Shown: piece after piece, positions 5,520 through 13,526 of the stretch
Position numbering within the stretch: the stretch's first letter is position 1
How the letters are laid out: each line of letters begins with the position of its first letter
DNA from: UMGS172 sp045587185
Lineage (GTDB): Bacteria; Bacillota; Clostridia; Oscillospirales; Acutalibacteraceae
Assembly (NCBI GenBank): GCA_045587185.1
Contig: JAZNBS010000048.1
Location: forward strand, 1-16,731
Direction of reading: 5' to 3'
Length of the DNA stretch: 16,731 nucleotides
Program-made: the position numbers and the translations under genes
Notes under the pieces: model-generated
Database searches by the model: none
Seen by the model: the letters and a program-made list of their open reading frames with translations, nothing else
What the model was told of the DNA's origin: nothing

Positions 5520-5556
5520 GACTACCGTAAATTCAGAAAAAGGTGTATATTAAATT

Positions 5557-6939
5557 ATGTTGAAAAAACTGTTCGTTCCCACTGATATGACCAAAGGTGA
5601 GCCGTGGAAAGGCATCTTGGCGTTCACTTTGCCAATGCTCATCGGCAATATTGCCCAACAACTTTACAGTACGGTTGACACAATAGTTGTCGGTCAGTAT
5701 GCTGAAAACGGGGACAATGCCATTGCCGCCGTTGGCAGTGCGTTGCCCATTATCAATATGCTTCTGGTGCTGTTCATCGGCATTTCGGCAGGCGCCAGTG
5801 TCATGGTGGCGCAATATTTTGGTGCTAAAAACCGCGAGGGTCTGTCTTACACCGTTGGAAACTGCATCACCGTGACTGCCATTGCCTGTGTGGGTCTTAT
5901 TTTGATTGCGGCTCCGTTTATCCGCCATATACTGCAGTTGCTCAACACCCCTGCCGATATTATTGACGGTTGTTACGATTATCTGTTTGTTTCGCTTATG
6001 GGCGTTGCGGGAATGGGGTATTACAATATACTGAGCGGCATCATCCGCGGCTTGGGTGACTCGGTTTCGGCACTGGTATATCTTCTGGTTGCCACCGCCA
6101 TCAACATCGTTCTTGACATATATTTTGTTGCTTCACTCAAAATGGATGTGGCGGGTGTTGCTTTGGCTACCGTCATTTCTCAGGCGGTTTCTTCGGTCTT
6201 GTGCTTTATAAAACTTGCCCGAATGAGAGATATGTTTGATTTTGGGGTGAAATTCCTGAAACCGCAGTCAAAATATGTGAAAACCATTGTAAAATTGGGG
6301 TTGCCGTCGGGTCTTACTCAGGCTATTTTCTCCTCGGCGATGATAATTGTACAGTCGCTTACCAACAGTTTCGGACCTCAGTTTATTGCCGCAAATGTTG
6401 TCACTATGCGTGTTGACGGCTTTGCAATGATGCCCAATTTTTCTTTTGGTACAGCACTTACAACCTATGCGGGTCAGAATGTCGGCGCAGGCCGTTATGA
6501 CCGTGTTACAAAGGGTGCCAAGCAGGGCACCTTAATGGCGGTGGTTTGCTCAACCGTTATTACAGGCATAATTCTTCTCTTCGGCAAAGGTCTTATGGCG
6601 GTGTTTACCGATACTCAGGCCCTTGTTGATAAGAGTTATCATCTTATGGCCATTCTTGCAGTGGGTTATATTGCGATGGCTGTCACACAAAGTCTTTCGG
6701 GAATTATGCGCGGTGCGGGAGACACCACCACCCCGATGTGGATTGCGCTTATGACCTCGGTTGCGGCGAGAATCCCACTGGCTTATGGTATTGCATACCT
6801 CACGTCGCCAACAGGCAAACTGTCCGACGGTATGGAGGAATGTATTCAGATATCCTTGCTTTGCACTTGGATACTCGGCGCCGTGCTTACGTTCATCTTC
6901 TACCGTGTGGGTAAATGGAAAAACAAGGCGATAAGTTAA
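5557..6939 (+). CDS. MATE-family efflux transporter
   Basis: This encodes 460 aa, the usual length for MATE proteins, with about twelve hydrophobic segments in two halves. Typical signatures are visible: FTLPMLIGNIAQQLYSTVDT near residues 23-42 and VAQYFGAKNREG at about 84-95 in the first half. The second-half counterparts are LGLPSGLTQAIFSS (about 248-261), TYAGQNVGAGRYDRV (about 305-319) and LSGIMRGAGDTTTP (about 383-396). These proteins exchange Na+ or H+ for cationic drugs or metabolites at the cytoplasmic membrane; the substrate here cannot be told. The start at 5557 follows AAAAAGG, although the spacing of about 13 nt is long. The gene is monocistronic, with its own promoter and terminator, and convergent with the next gene. 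Confidence 0.95.
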   Translation: MLKKLFVPTDMTKGEPWKGILAFTLPMLIGNIAQQLYSTVDTIVVGQYAENGDNAIAAVGSALPIINMLLVLFIGISAGASVMVAQYFGAKNREGLSYTVGNCITVTAIACVGLILIAAPFIRHILQLLNTPADIIDGCYDYLFVSLMGVAGMGYYNILSGIIRGLGDSVSALVYLLVATAINIVLDIYFVASLKMDVAGVALATVISQAVSSVLCFIKLARMRDMFDFGVKFLKPQSKYVKTIVKLGLPSGLTQAIFSSAMIIVQSLTNSFGPQFIAANVVTMRVDGFAMMPNFSFGTALTTYAGQNVGAGRYDRVTKGAKQGTLMAVVCSTVITGIILLFGKGLMAVFTDTQALVDKSYHLMAILAVGYIAMAVTQSLSGIMRGAGDTTTPMWIALMTSVAARIPLAYGIAYLTSPTGKLSDGMEECIQISLLCTWILGAVLTFIFYRVGKWKNKAIS

Positions 6940-6951
6940 ATAAACCAATCA

Positions 6952-6987
6952 GAACCGCAGTGGCAAATTGCCGCTGCGGTTCTTTTG
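6952..6987. terminator. Terminator between convergent genes
   Basis: GAACCGCAGTGGCAA and TTGCCGCTGCGGTTC form a 15-bp stem with one G-U pair and a tiny loop, followed by TTTT on the plus strand. It terminates the MATE gene. On the minus strand the hairpin also follows the convergent gene's stop, but the T-run is poor. Confidence 0.85.
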
Positions 6988-6988
6988 C

Positions 6989-7651
6989 TCAAAGAGTAAA
7001 TGATTTTGGACGGCGTGGCACAGGCTCTTCGGTTGCATTCAACAGACACCAAAGTTGGGCTTTGTCAATGCCCGATTGTAACAGTGCGTGATGTTGCGGT
7101 TCAAAATAGAGCAGGTCGGGATCGACCCCACGTCCGCCCTTGCCGAACAGTATGCCTTCAAACCCAACGAGTCCCTGTGGCGCAAACACGCAGTCGCATC
7201 CGTAAAGCCAGGCTTTTCTCTGTACCGTTTCGGGACAAGTACCCGTATCGAGCAGTAATTGTTGGCAAAGTTCATCAGTGTCTTTCAGTGTAAAGATGGT
7301 CACAAGGGCACAGTGGGCCACGATTTTTGTCAAAAGGTCACCGTTGAGATACTGGCCCAAAGGGTCAACAATGCCACACGACACGTGAATTCCGTTTTGC
7401 GATAAAAGGAAGTCGCAAAACTGTCTGAAAAGCAGGTGTTCAAGAGGCTTTTTTGTGTCAAAAGGTTGGAGTTTGGGCGGGTGTATGTTACCCGAACACA
7501 GAAAGGCGCCCTCAAACGGCCGCAAAGCCTTTTTCAAACGGCGCTGACTCACCTTGTTGCCAACCGAAACGAGCAGGATACTGCCCAACGTTGCGGTTTT
7601 TATTTTTCTGCGGTCGTCTCTGTTACTTGACGCTGTTACAACGGCCAACAT
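6989..7651 (-). CDS. Protein of unknown function
   Basis: This encodes 220 aa from the ATG at 7651, which has AAAGGAAG about 8-10 nt upstream; a GTG three codons earlier (7660) would overlap that site. I do not recognise the family. The N-terminus reads MLAVVTASSNRDDRRKIKTA, followed by GSILLVSVGNKVSQRRLKKA. A cysteine- and glycine-containing middle and late region follows (CDFLLSQNGIHVSCGIVDP, GCDCVFAPQG). There are no clear transmembrane helices or signal peptide, so it is probably cytoplasmic. A single uninterrupted frame with a sensible ribosome binding site and a shared terminator supports it being real. It is convergent with the MATE gene and divergent from the trkA-like operon. Confidence 0.72.
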   Translation of the reverse strand: MLAVVTASSNRDDRRKIKTATLGSILLVSVGNKVSQRRLKKALRPFEGAFLCSGNIHPPKLQPFDTKKPLEHLLFRQFCDFLLSQNGIHVSCGIVDPLGQYLNGDLLTKIVAHCALVTIFTLKDTDELCQQLLLDTGTCPETVQRKAWLYGCDCVFAPQGLVGFEGILFGKGGRGVDPDLLYFEPQHHALLQSGIDKAQLWCLLNATEEPVPRRPKSFTL

Positions 7652-7780
7652 TGCGCCCACTTCCTTTCTTCTTTACAAATTGTTATTCCAAAGTCTGCCT
7701 TAATATTACAGTGGAGTACCGACATTGGTTTTTGGAAGAAAAAAACTTTATAAAAAAGTGTGAACAATTATGAATTTTTC

Positions 7781-7809
7781 TTGCAAATCTGTATTCAAGG
7801 TGTTACAAT
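7781..7809 (+). promoter_or_regulatory. Promoter of the long RCK-metY-polysaccharide operon
   Basis: TTGCAA (7781-7786), a 17-bp spacer and TACAAT (7804-7809) with upstream TGT. The stretch 7652-7866 otherwise holds only AT-rich upstream sequence. No clear terminator interrupts the genes from here to 15071, so it may drive all seven. Confidence 0.75.
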
Positions 7810-7866
7810 GTGTAATGTATAATTGTCTGTAATATGCGGTTGTGTCCGCTTAACACAGGAGAGAAT

Positions 7867-8484
7867 ATGAACGTTATTATTGTTGGATGTACTCAGGTTG
7901 GTGTGTCACTCGCGGCCGACCTTTGCAAATCGGGTCACGATGTGGCCGTTATTGACCGCAACGCCGAAAATTTCAGCGACCTTCCCGCTTTTTTCAAGGG
8001 GTTGACCGTTGAGGGTGTCGCTATGGATGTTTCGGTGCTTGAAAAGGCAGGAATTCTGGAGTGTGACGCATTTGCCGCCGTCACCGATGACGATAACCTT
8101 AACATTGTTGCGGCACAACTTGCCCGTGAAAAATATAAGATTGAAAATGTCACCGTAAGGATAGTTGACCCCGTGCGCGAGCACGTTTATCAGAATATCG
8201 GGTTAAAGAGCGTTTGCCCGACCAATATTGAGGCCGCGTCAATTTTTAATATGATAACGGGAGAGGTATTTGACAGTTTGGTGTCATTCGGAAACCGCAA
8301 GGCGCATTTTGTCACCCGTCACGACCCCGATTGGGACGGTAAACTTTTGTGCGATATTCCCGTTTTCCCCGGTGAGATAGTTTATGCAGTCATTGATACC
8401 GACGGTGAAATTGCTTTAGCGGAAGACCGCGCAAGGGTGCTCAGGGCAGGCGAAAAGGTGGTCTTCACCAGCCTTGCCGACTGA
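7867..8484 (+). CDS. RCK/TrkA-type NAD-binding regulator of K+ transport (first of pair)
   Basis: This encodes 205 aa. The ATG at 7867 has AGGAGAG 5 bp upstream; the in-frame start at 7834 lacks a ribosome binding site. The N-terminal Rossmann fold (RCK_N) starts MNVIIVGCTQVG, with the glycine motif slightly altered (GCTQVG instead of GxGxxG). Asp30 ends strand 2 (AVIDRN), and the domain continues through DAFAAVTDDDNLN to about 125. A shorter RCK_C-like region occupies about 135-205. Such proteins sit on the cytoplasmic face of Trk/Ktr K+ uptake channels and gate them with nucleotides. A second RCK gene follows after 17 bp, so the two may form a hetero-oligomeric ring. No membrane subunit gene is in the window. 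Confidence 0.88.
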   Translation: MNVIIVGCTQVGVSLAADLCKSGHDVAVIDRNAENFSDLPAFFKGLTVEGVAMDVSVLEKAGILECDAFAAVTDDDNLNIVAAQLAREKYKIENVTVRIVDPVREHVYQNIGLKSVCPTNIEAASIFNMITGEVFDSLVSFGNRKAHFVTRHDPDWDGKLLCDIPVFPGEIVYAVIDTDGEIALAEDRARVLRAGEKVVFTSLAD

Positions 8485-8501
8485 TTTTCGGGAGTGAAGA
8501 T

Positions 8502-9161
8502 ATGAGGGTTGTAATAGTAGGTGGCGGCAAGGTTGGATACTACGTTGCCAAAACTTTGATTGAAGACGGAAATGAAGTCAGTCTTATCGAAAAGGATAAA
8601 AGCAGTTGCGAGTTTATCGCCAACGGGCTTGATATTCCTGTAATATGTGATGACGGTACCACTGTCGAGGCTCTGCTTTCGGCGGGTACCGTAAATGCTG
8701 ATGTTTTTATTGCTGTCACAGGTTCGGATGAAGATAATATTGTCGCAGGGCAGATTGCCAAGCGCAAATTTCAGGTCGACCGTGTTATTGCAAGGGCTAA
8801 CGACCCCAAAAACGTTGAGGCAATGAAGTTATTGGGGATTGATATTGCGGTCAGTTCAACCCAGATAATCACCAATCTTATTGAGGCAGAGGTTGATACC
8901 GAGGTGCGTTTGCTTGCCACGCTTAACAAGGGTGAAGCAGGGGTTATTGACCTCATTGCAAGCAACGGTTTCAATCCGTTGGCACTGCCTCTTTCACAAC
9001 TTGAAATACCCGCCAACTGTATCATAATTGCTGTGGTCTCCAACGATGAACTCATAATCCCCAGAGGCAATACAGTCATACATCCCGGCGACCACGTTAC
9101 AGCCATTGCTTCAAAAGGTTCGGCACGAAAAGCCTTGAAGAAGTTGTTTATGGTTGACTGA
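8502..9161 (+). CDS. trkA: TrkA-type K+ uptake regulator (second of pair)
   Basis: This encodes 219 aa, the usual length of single-unit KtrA/TrkA proteins. RCK_N is at about 1-125 with an intact dinucleotide motif GGGKVG (7-12) and Glu30 at the end of strand 2 (SLIEKD). RCK_C is at about 135-219 and ends in the typical PRGNTVIHPGDHVTAIAS. The ATG at 8502 follows GGGAGTGAAG. It lies 17 bp after the first RCK gene and 33 bp before the sulfhydrylase gene, in the same direction. The acidic residue at the end of strand 2 predicts NAD(H) rather than NADP(H) preference (family knowledge). Confidence 0.92.
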   Translation: MRVVIVGGGKVGYYVAKTLIEDGNEVSLIEKDKSSCEFIANGLDIPVICDDGTTVEALLSAGTVNADVFIAVTGSDEDNIVAGQIAKRKFQVDRVIARANDPKNVEAMKLLGIDIAVSSTQIITNLIEAEVDTEVRLLATLNKGEAGVIDLIASNGFNPLALPLSQLEIPANCIIIAVVSNDELIIPRGNTVIHPGDHVTAIASKGSARKALKKLFMVD

Positions 9162-9194
9162 TATGAATTTGGCTTAGGAAAGGAAGTTTTTATA

Positions 9195-10469
9195 ATGAGT
9201 CATATTAACACGAAATGTATTCAGGAGGGTTATGAGCCAAAAAGCGGCGAAGCCAGAGTTCTGCCGATATATCAGAGCACTACCTTCAAATATGAGGATG
9301 CCAAAACCTTGGGCGACCTGTTTGATTTCAACGCTTCGGGTCACTTTTATACCCGTCTTTCCAACCCCACTTGTGAGGCGGTTGAGAAAAAGATAGCAGC
9401 GCTTGAGGGCGGTGTGGGAGCAATGCTTTGTTCTTCGGGTCAGGGCGCAACCACCGCCGCAATACTCACCGTTTGCTCAGCGGGTGACCACATCGTTTCA
9501 TCCAACTCGATTTACGGCGGTTCGTTTAACCTTCTTAATATAACCCTCAGAAAAATGGGTATTGAGACAACCTTTATCTCACCCGATGCCACTGATGAGG
9601 AGATTCAGTCCGCCATACGGCCCGAAACCAAGATTCTGTTTGGAGAAAGCGTTGCCAACCCCGCATTGACGGTGCTTGATATTGAACGTTGGGCAAATAT
9701 CGCCCACAAAAACGGTATGCCCTTGTTTGTTGATAACACATTCCCCTCGCCCGTAAACTGCCGTCCTTTTGAATGGGGTGCCGACATCATTATTCACTCC
9801 ACATCAAAATATCTTGACGGTCACGCAATGGCTCTGGGCGGTTGTGTAGTTGATTCGGGCAAGTTCGATTGGATTGCTTCCAACCGATTCAAGAACTTCT
9901 GTGCGCCTGATGAGTCTTATCATGGACTCGTTTATCCCGAAAAGTTCGGCTCGGCCGCATTTATTGCCAAAGCCCGCGCTCAGATGATGCGTGATATGGG
10001 TATGATGATGTCACCGATGAATGCTTTCTTGCTTAATATCGGTATTGAGACGTTGCACCTGAGAATGAGAGAGCACTGTGCTAATGCACAAAAAGTCGCA
10101 GAGTATCTCAAGAACAACGATAAGATTGCTTGGGTAAACTTCCCCGGTCTTTGTGACAACAAGTATCACGCATTGGCTAAAAAATATATGCCCAACGGCA
10201 CTTGCGGTGTTATCTCGTTTGGTATTAAGGGCGGTAGGGATGCTGCAGGAAAGTTTATGGAAAGCGTTAAACTTGCCGCACCTGTTATACACGTTGCCGA
10301 TGCCAGAACCTGCATTTTGCATCCTGCTTCGACCACTCACCGTCAGTTGTCTGACGAACAACTTATTGAGTGCGGTGTGACCCCTGACCTTATCAGAATG
10401 TCGGTCGGTATCGAATATGTTGACGATATTATCGCCGATATCGAACAGGCTTTAAACCAGTGCATTTGA
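9195..10469 (+). CDS. metY: O-acetylhomoserine sulfhydrylase (Cys/Met metabolism PLP enzyme)
   Basis: This encodes 424 aa, matching O-acetylhomoserine aminocarboxypropyltransferase, which makes homocysteine from O-acetylhomoserine and sulfide using pyridoxal phosphate. Visible landmarks are YTRLSNPT (52-59; Tyr and Arg contact PLP phosphate), SSGQGATTAA (80-89), Asp180 in FVDNTF (PLP ring nitrogen) and the Schiff-base lysine Lys205 in HSTSKYLDGH. The C-terminal ILHPASTTHRQLSDEQ and RMSVGIEYVDDI follow. The 40-50-residue surplus over cystathionine gamma-synthase/lyase and the FKNF insert favour MetY. A methionine gamma-lyase activity cannot be excluded from sequence alone. GGAAAGGAAG precedes the ATG. 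Its place between K+ regulators and polysaccharide genes is unusual. Confidence 0.9.
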   Translation: MSHINTKCIQEGYEPKSGEARVLPIYQSTTFKYEDAKTLGDLFDFNASGHFYTRLSNPTCEAVEKKIAALEGGVGAMLCSSGQGATTAAILTVCSAGDHIVSSNSIYGGSFNLLNITLRKMGIETTFISPDATDEEIQSAIRPETKILFGESVANPALTVLDIERWANIAHKNGMPLFVDNTFPSPVNCRPFEWGADIIIHSTSKYLDGHAMALGGCVVDSGKFDWIASNRFKNFCAPDESYHGLVYPEKFGSAAFIAKARAQMMRDMGMMMSPMNAFLLNIGIETLHLRMREHCANAQKVAEYLKNNDKIAWVNFPGLCDNKYHALAKKYMPNGTCGVISFGIKGGRDAAGKFMESVKLAAPVIHVADARTCILHPASTTHRQLSDEQLIECGVTPDLIRMSVGIEYVDDIIADIEQALNQCI

Positions 10470-10500
10470 TTTAAAAAACAAATAATATAAAGAAAGGACG

Positions 10501-11235
10501 GTGGAGGTTATAGTAGACATTCATACTCATATTCTACCCGGAGTTGACGACGGCGCTGAAAATTTTGACGAGGCCATCCAAATGCTGAAAATTGCACAGG
10601 ACAACGGAACGACCGACATCGTTCTGACTCCGCACCATCTTGCCCGTGATATGAGGGGAATGAAGATGGGAAAAGATGATTTAGTATCACGCTTTCAGAT
10701 TTTTAAAGAATCGGCAAGCGCGTATTGCCCAAAACTCAATCTTTATCTCGGTGCTGAGACATATGCGGCCAGTGATTTATATGAAGCTATTGATGACGGT
10801 CGGATAATAACCATTAACGATACAAGGTATGTACTGCTGGAGTTTGGCTTTAACGACCATATCCGTCGGGCTTTCAACGCAACCGTTTCGTTGTTGGAAC
10901 GAGGGTATATACCCATAATCGCCCACCCCGAGAGGTATGATTTTGTCAAGGATGAACCCATGTCCATAATGGAGTTTTTGGATATCGGCGCATTGCTTCA
11001 AATAAACAGCGGCAGTCTTGCCGGTGAGTACGGAGGAGCATCAAGGGAAATTGCTATGATGTATCTGGATGAACAGATTGTCGCCGCCGTTGCGAGCGAC
11101 GCGCACAGTGTTTTTCAACGCACTCCTGACCTTTCGGAACCGTATGCGTTTGTATCTTCGGTTTTTTCGGGAGTATACGCCGATGACCTGTTTTACCGAA
11201 ATCCAATGTCGATATTAAAAGGCAAGAGGATATGA
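10501..11235 (+). CDS. cpsB: PHP-family tyrosine phosphatase, CpsB/YwqE type
   Basis: This encodes 244 aa. The metal-binding PHP motifs are DIHTHILPGVDDG (6-18), TPHH (43-46), GAE (84-86), AHPERY (141-146) and SDAH (199-202), all expected for Mn2+-dependent CpsB/Wzb-like phosphatases that dephosphorylate the tyrosine kinases of the polysaccharide export machine. The cytoplasmic location fits. The start is uncertain: the GTG at 10501 has AAAGGA only 2 nt upstream, and family members usually begin M-(I/V)-D-I-H, which here would require an ATA at 10510. It precedes an anchored Ig-like protein and two BY-kinases, its likely substrates. Confidence 0.9.
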   Translation: MEVIVDIHTHILPGVDDGAENFDEAIQMLKIAQDNGTTDIVLTPHHLARDMRGMKMGKDDLVSRFQIFKESASAYCPKLNLYLGAETYAASDLYEAIDDGRIITINDTRYVLLEFGFNDHIRRAFNATVSLLERGYIPIIAHPERYDFVKDEPMSIMEFLDIGALLQINSGSLAGEYGGASREIAMMYLDEQIVAAVASDAHSVFQRTPDLSEPYAFVSSVFSGVYADDLFYRNPMSILKGKRI

Positions 11236-11287
11236 TGTTCATTAGGGCAGAGTGAAAGCCGCTTTGACTAAAAGAGGAGTTTATTAG

Positions 11288-12121
11288 ATGAGAACGATTA
11301 AATTTATAACCGTGTTTGCCGCCGTCGCGGTTGCAATATTCAGTGTGGTTGTCTATTTTGCTACCATTGGAAAGAAAGACAAACCCATTATAACCTGTAT
11401 GGCAGATAATACCATTGATGCATCGGTCACAATCACCGACGAAGAACTTCTGAAACACGTAGTAGCCATTGACAAGCAGGACGGTGACCTCACCGATAAA
11501 ATTAGGGTAACGCGTAAAAACCGTTTTATCGGTGAAAACAAAAACACCATTGTTGTAATGTTTTCGGTAAGCGACAGTGATAACAATGTTTCGACCGTGC
11601 AAAGGTTGTTGCATTTTACTGATTACGAATCCCCGAAGATAACACTGACAGGTGACTTTATTTTCCCAAGCGGTTACACATACTTACTTACTGATTATGT
11701 GACTGCTACAGATTTGATTGACGGTGAGTTGAAGAATTATATCAAAATAATCTCACCTGAATTCACTGCTTCCGACGGCAAATATCCCGTTAATATCAAA
11801 GTCTCCAACAGTCTTGGGGATATCTCGGAACTCAATTTTGAGGCAATAATCACCTCTAAAGATTATTTCAGCACAAAGGTGCGTCTTAAGGAGTATGTTA
11901 CCTACGTACCGGTGGGAACAGAGGTTGATTACAGAGCATTCTTGAACGGTATTGTGTACAACGGTGCCACACAACGCTATAACCTCGAAGATATTAAGGT
12001 GGATTCCTCAAAGGTTGATATTTCAAAACCGGGCACCTATGATGTTTTTTATAAAATCTTCAATGCAAACGGAGATGTTGTTACAATGACCCGTTTGGTA
12101 GTAGTCGTCACGGAGGGATAA
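11288..12121 (+). CDS. Membrane-anchored Ig-like (DUF5011-type) protein of the polysaccharide locus
   Basis: This encodes 277 aa. The start is supported by GAGGAG 8 bp upstream. A short basic N-terminus and one hydrophobic helix (about 7-27, without a lipobox or clear cleavage site) place the rest outside the cell. The exterior holds at least two beta-sandwich repeats with the pattern D-x-x-DG-(D/E)-L: VAIDKQDGDLTDKI (about 58-71) and TATDLIDGELKNYI (about 138-151). A third domain ends in GTYDVFYKIFNANGDVVTMT. This pattern is typical of DUF5011/Ig-like domains in Firmicute surface proteins. It ends 1 bp before the next gene's ATG, so it is tightly coupled to the kinases. It may be a cell-wall-side component or sensor of the assembly complex (inference). 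Confidence 0.78.
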   Translation: MRTIKFITVFAAVAVAIFSVVVYFATIGKKDKPIITCMADNTIDASVTITDEELLKHVVAIDKQDGDLTDKIRVTRKNRFIGENKNTIVVMFSVSDSDNNVSTVQRLLHFTDYESPKITLTGDFIFPSGYTYLLTDYVTATDLIDGELKNYIKIISPEFTASDGKYPVNIKVSNSLGDISELNFEAIITSKDYFSTKVRLKEYVTYVPVGTEVDYRAFLNGIVYNGATQRYNLEDIKVDSSKVDISKPGTYDVFYKIFNANGDVVTMTRLVVVVTEG

Positions 12122-12122
12122 A

Positions 12123-13508
12123 ATGAAAAAATTTGACATTACGCGCGTCAATTTATACACTATCCTTCGTGATGTGCTTTTCAACGCGTGGGTAATTGTT
12201 CTGGCTGCTGTCACCGCGTTTGTAGGAGCGTTTTGCTATTTTAACTATGTGCACAAGCCACAGTATGTCAGCAGAATGACCTTGTCGATAAATCTCAGCG
12301 GTTACACCACAAATGCAACAGCGCTTTCATTGGCAAGGACGATTGTAATTGCCGAAACGTTGGATGATGTTTTTCAGAGTGACGCATTAAAAGAGGTTGT
12401 AAGAGCCGATAGAGGAGAGAGCAACATTGGCACCATCGCGGCCGCACAGATGGGTGATACCAATTTGATTGAGGTTACGGTTACCGATTCATCGCCCGAC
12501 CGCGCTTACGAGACCTTGCTGTCGGTGCATAATAATTACAACAAGGTTACTGACTTCGTTTTTAACAATGTAATCATACGCACGCTGGTTGAACCCCAGA
12601 TGCCAATGGCGCCGTCAAATACCCGTTCGCCGTTTGCGATGGGAGTCATTTTCGCCTTTTTTGCGGGTTGTGCGGTTGCACTTGCGGTAATAGTTATATC
12701 TTATCTGCGTGACACCATTAAAAGTGTGGGTGATGTTGAAAAGGAATTGAATTCACGTCTGTTCGGAGTTGTTGAAAGAGTCCGAAATATAAACAAAAAA
12801 CTTCCACAGGCAAAACGCCGTCTTATTATCACCAATCCATTGGTTGGTTTTGAGTTTGCCAACGCTTTCAGAAAAATGGCTGTCAAACTTGAAAGTCTTC
12901 GCCGTACAAAGAGCACCAAAGTTTTTATGATAACCAGTGTCACCGAAAACGAGGGCAAAACCAGTTGCGCAGTCAACCTTTCAATCGCTTTGGCACAAAA
13001 CGGTCATCGCGTGTTGCTTGTTGACTGTGACTTTAAGAATCCTTCAATCCGTCGTTTCTTTGACGAGGTCAAGAGAAATGAAAACTCGGATTTCCACAAA
13101 TATATCGATAACGGCGGGGATTTAAACTATTATATCAAGACCGATCCCAACACGGGCGTGTTCCTGCTTGACTGTATGGAGCATTGTGTAAATTCGTCCG
13201 ATAAACTTGCATCAAAACGTTTCTCGGAAACGATAAAAGTAATTAAGGAACAGTATGATTTTGTGATTGTTGATACTCCGCCATGCGGTATAACAATCGA
13301 CCCCGAAATTGTTGCAGGTGTTGTTGATGCATCGATAATGGTTGTAAGACAGGACGTTGTTTCGGTTACCGATATCAATGACCAAATTGAAAACCTTAAC
13401 AAGTGCTATCTTGCAGGATGTGTTTTCAATGACGTTATGCAGTTTACGCGTATGCCCGACGATGTGGCTGACAGTTACAGCAGTTACTATACCAAGCAGA
13501 GCGAATAA
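12123..13508 (+). CDS. Wzc-like fusion: polysaccharide co-polymerase domain plus BY-kinase-type ATPase (first)
   Basis: This encodes 461 aa. Residues 1-195 are a Wzz/CapA-type chain-length domain with TM helices at about 22-40 and 172-193, the proline-containing segment EPQMPMAPSNTRSP (157-170) before TM2, and an extracytoplasmic loop between. Residues 240-440 are a BY-kinase/CpsD-type ATPase: Walker A SVTENEGKT (272-280), Walker A' VLLVDCDFKN (297-306) and Walker B VIVDTPP (381-387). The Walker A differs from the usual PGEGK: Pro-Gly is replaced by Glu-Asn. The C-terminus has only a few tyrosines (DSYSSYY, 450-456). Activator and kinase are fused, as in Wzc, although most Firmicutes split them. 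It may be a weak kinase or a regulatory partner of the next protein (inference). Confidence 0.88.
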   Translation: MKKFDITRVNLYTILRDVLFNAWVIVLAAVTAFVGAFCYFNYVHKPQYVSRMTLSINLSGYTTNATALSLARTIVIAETLDDVFQSDALKEVVRADRGESNIGTIAAAQMGDTNLIEVTVTDSSPDRAYETLLSVHNNYNKVTDFVFNNVIIRTLVEPQMPMAPSNTRSPFAMGVIFAFFAGCAVALAVIVISYLRDTIKSVGDVEKELNSRLFGVVERVRNINKKLPQAKRRLIITNPLVGFEFANAFRKMAVKLESLRRTKSTKVFMITSVTENEGKTSCAVNLSIALAQNGHRVLLVDCDFKNPSIRRFFDEVKRNENSDFHKYIDNGGDLNYYIKTDPNTGVFLLDCMEHCVNSSDKLASKRFSETIKVIKEQYDFVIVDTPPCGITIDPEIVAGVVDASIMVVRQDVVSVTDINDQIENLNKCYLAGCVFNDVMQFTRMPDDVADSYSSYYTKQSE

Positions 13509-13526
13509 GAAAGGAGAAGCTTCATC

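Noticed and set aside
7000..7773. Plus-strand frames opposite the 220-aa minus-strand gene
   Set aside because: They are several overlapping short frames with poor starts, while the minus strand has one continuous frame with a good ribosome binding site and terminator context.
11054..11614. 186-aa minus-strand frame
   Set aside because: It is antisense to the end of cpsB and the start of the Ig-like gene, both of which have clear protein signatures on the plus strand.
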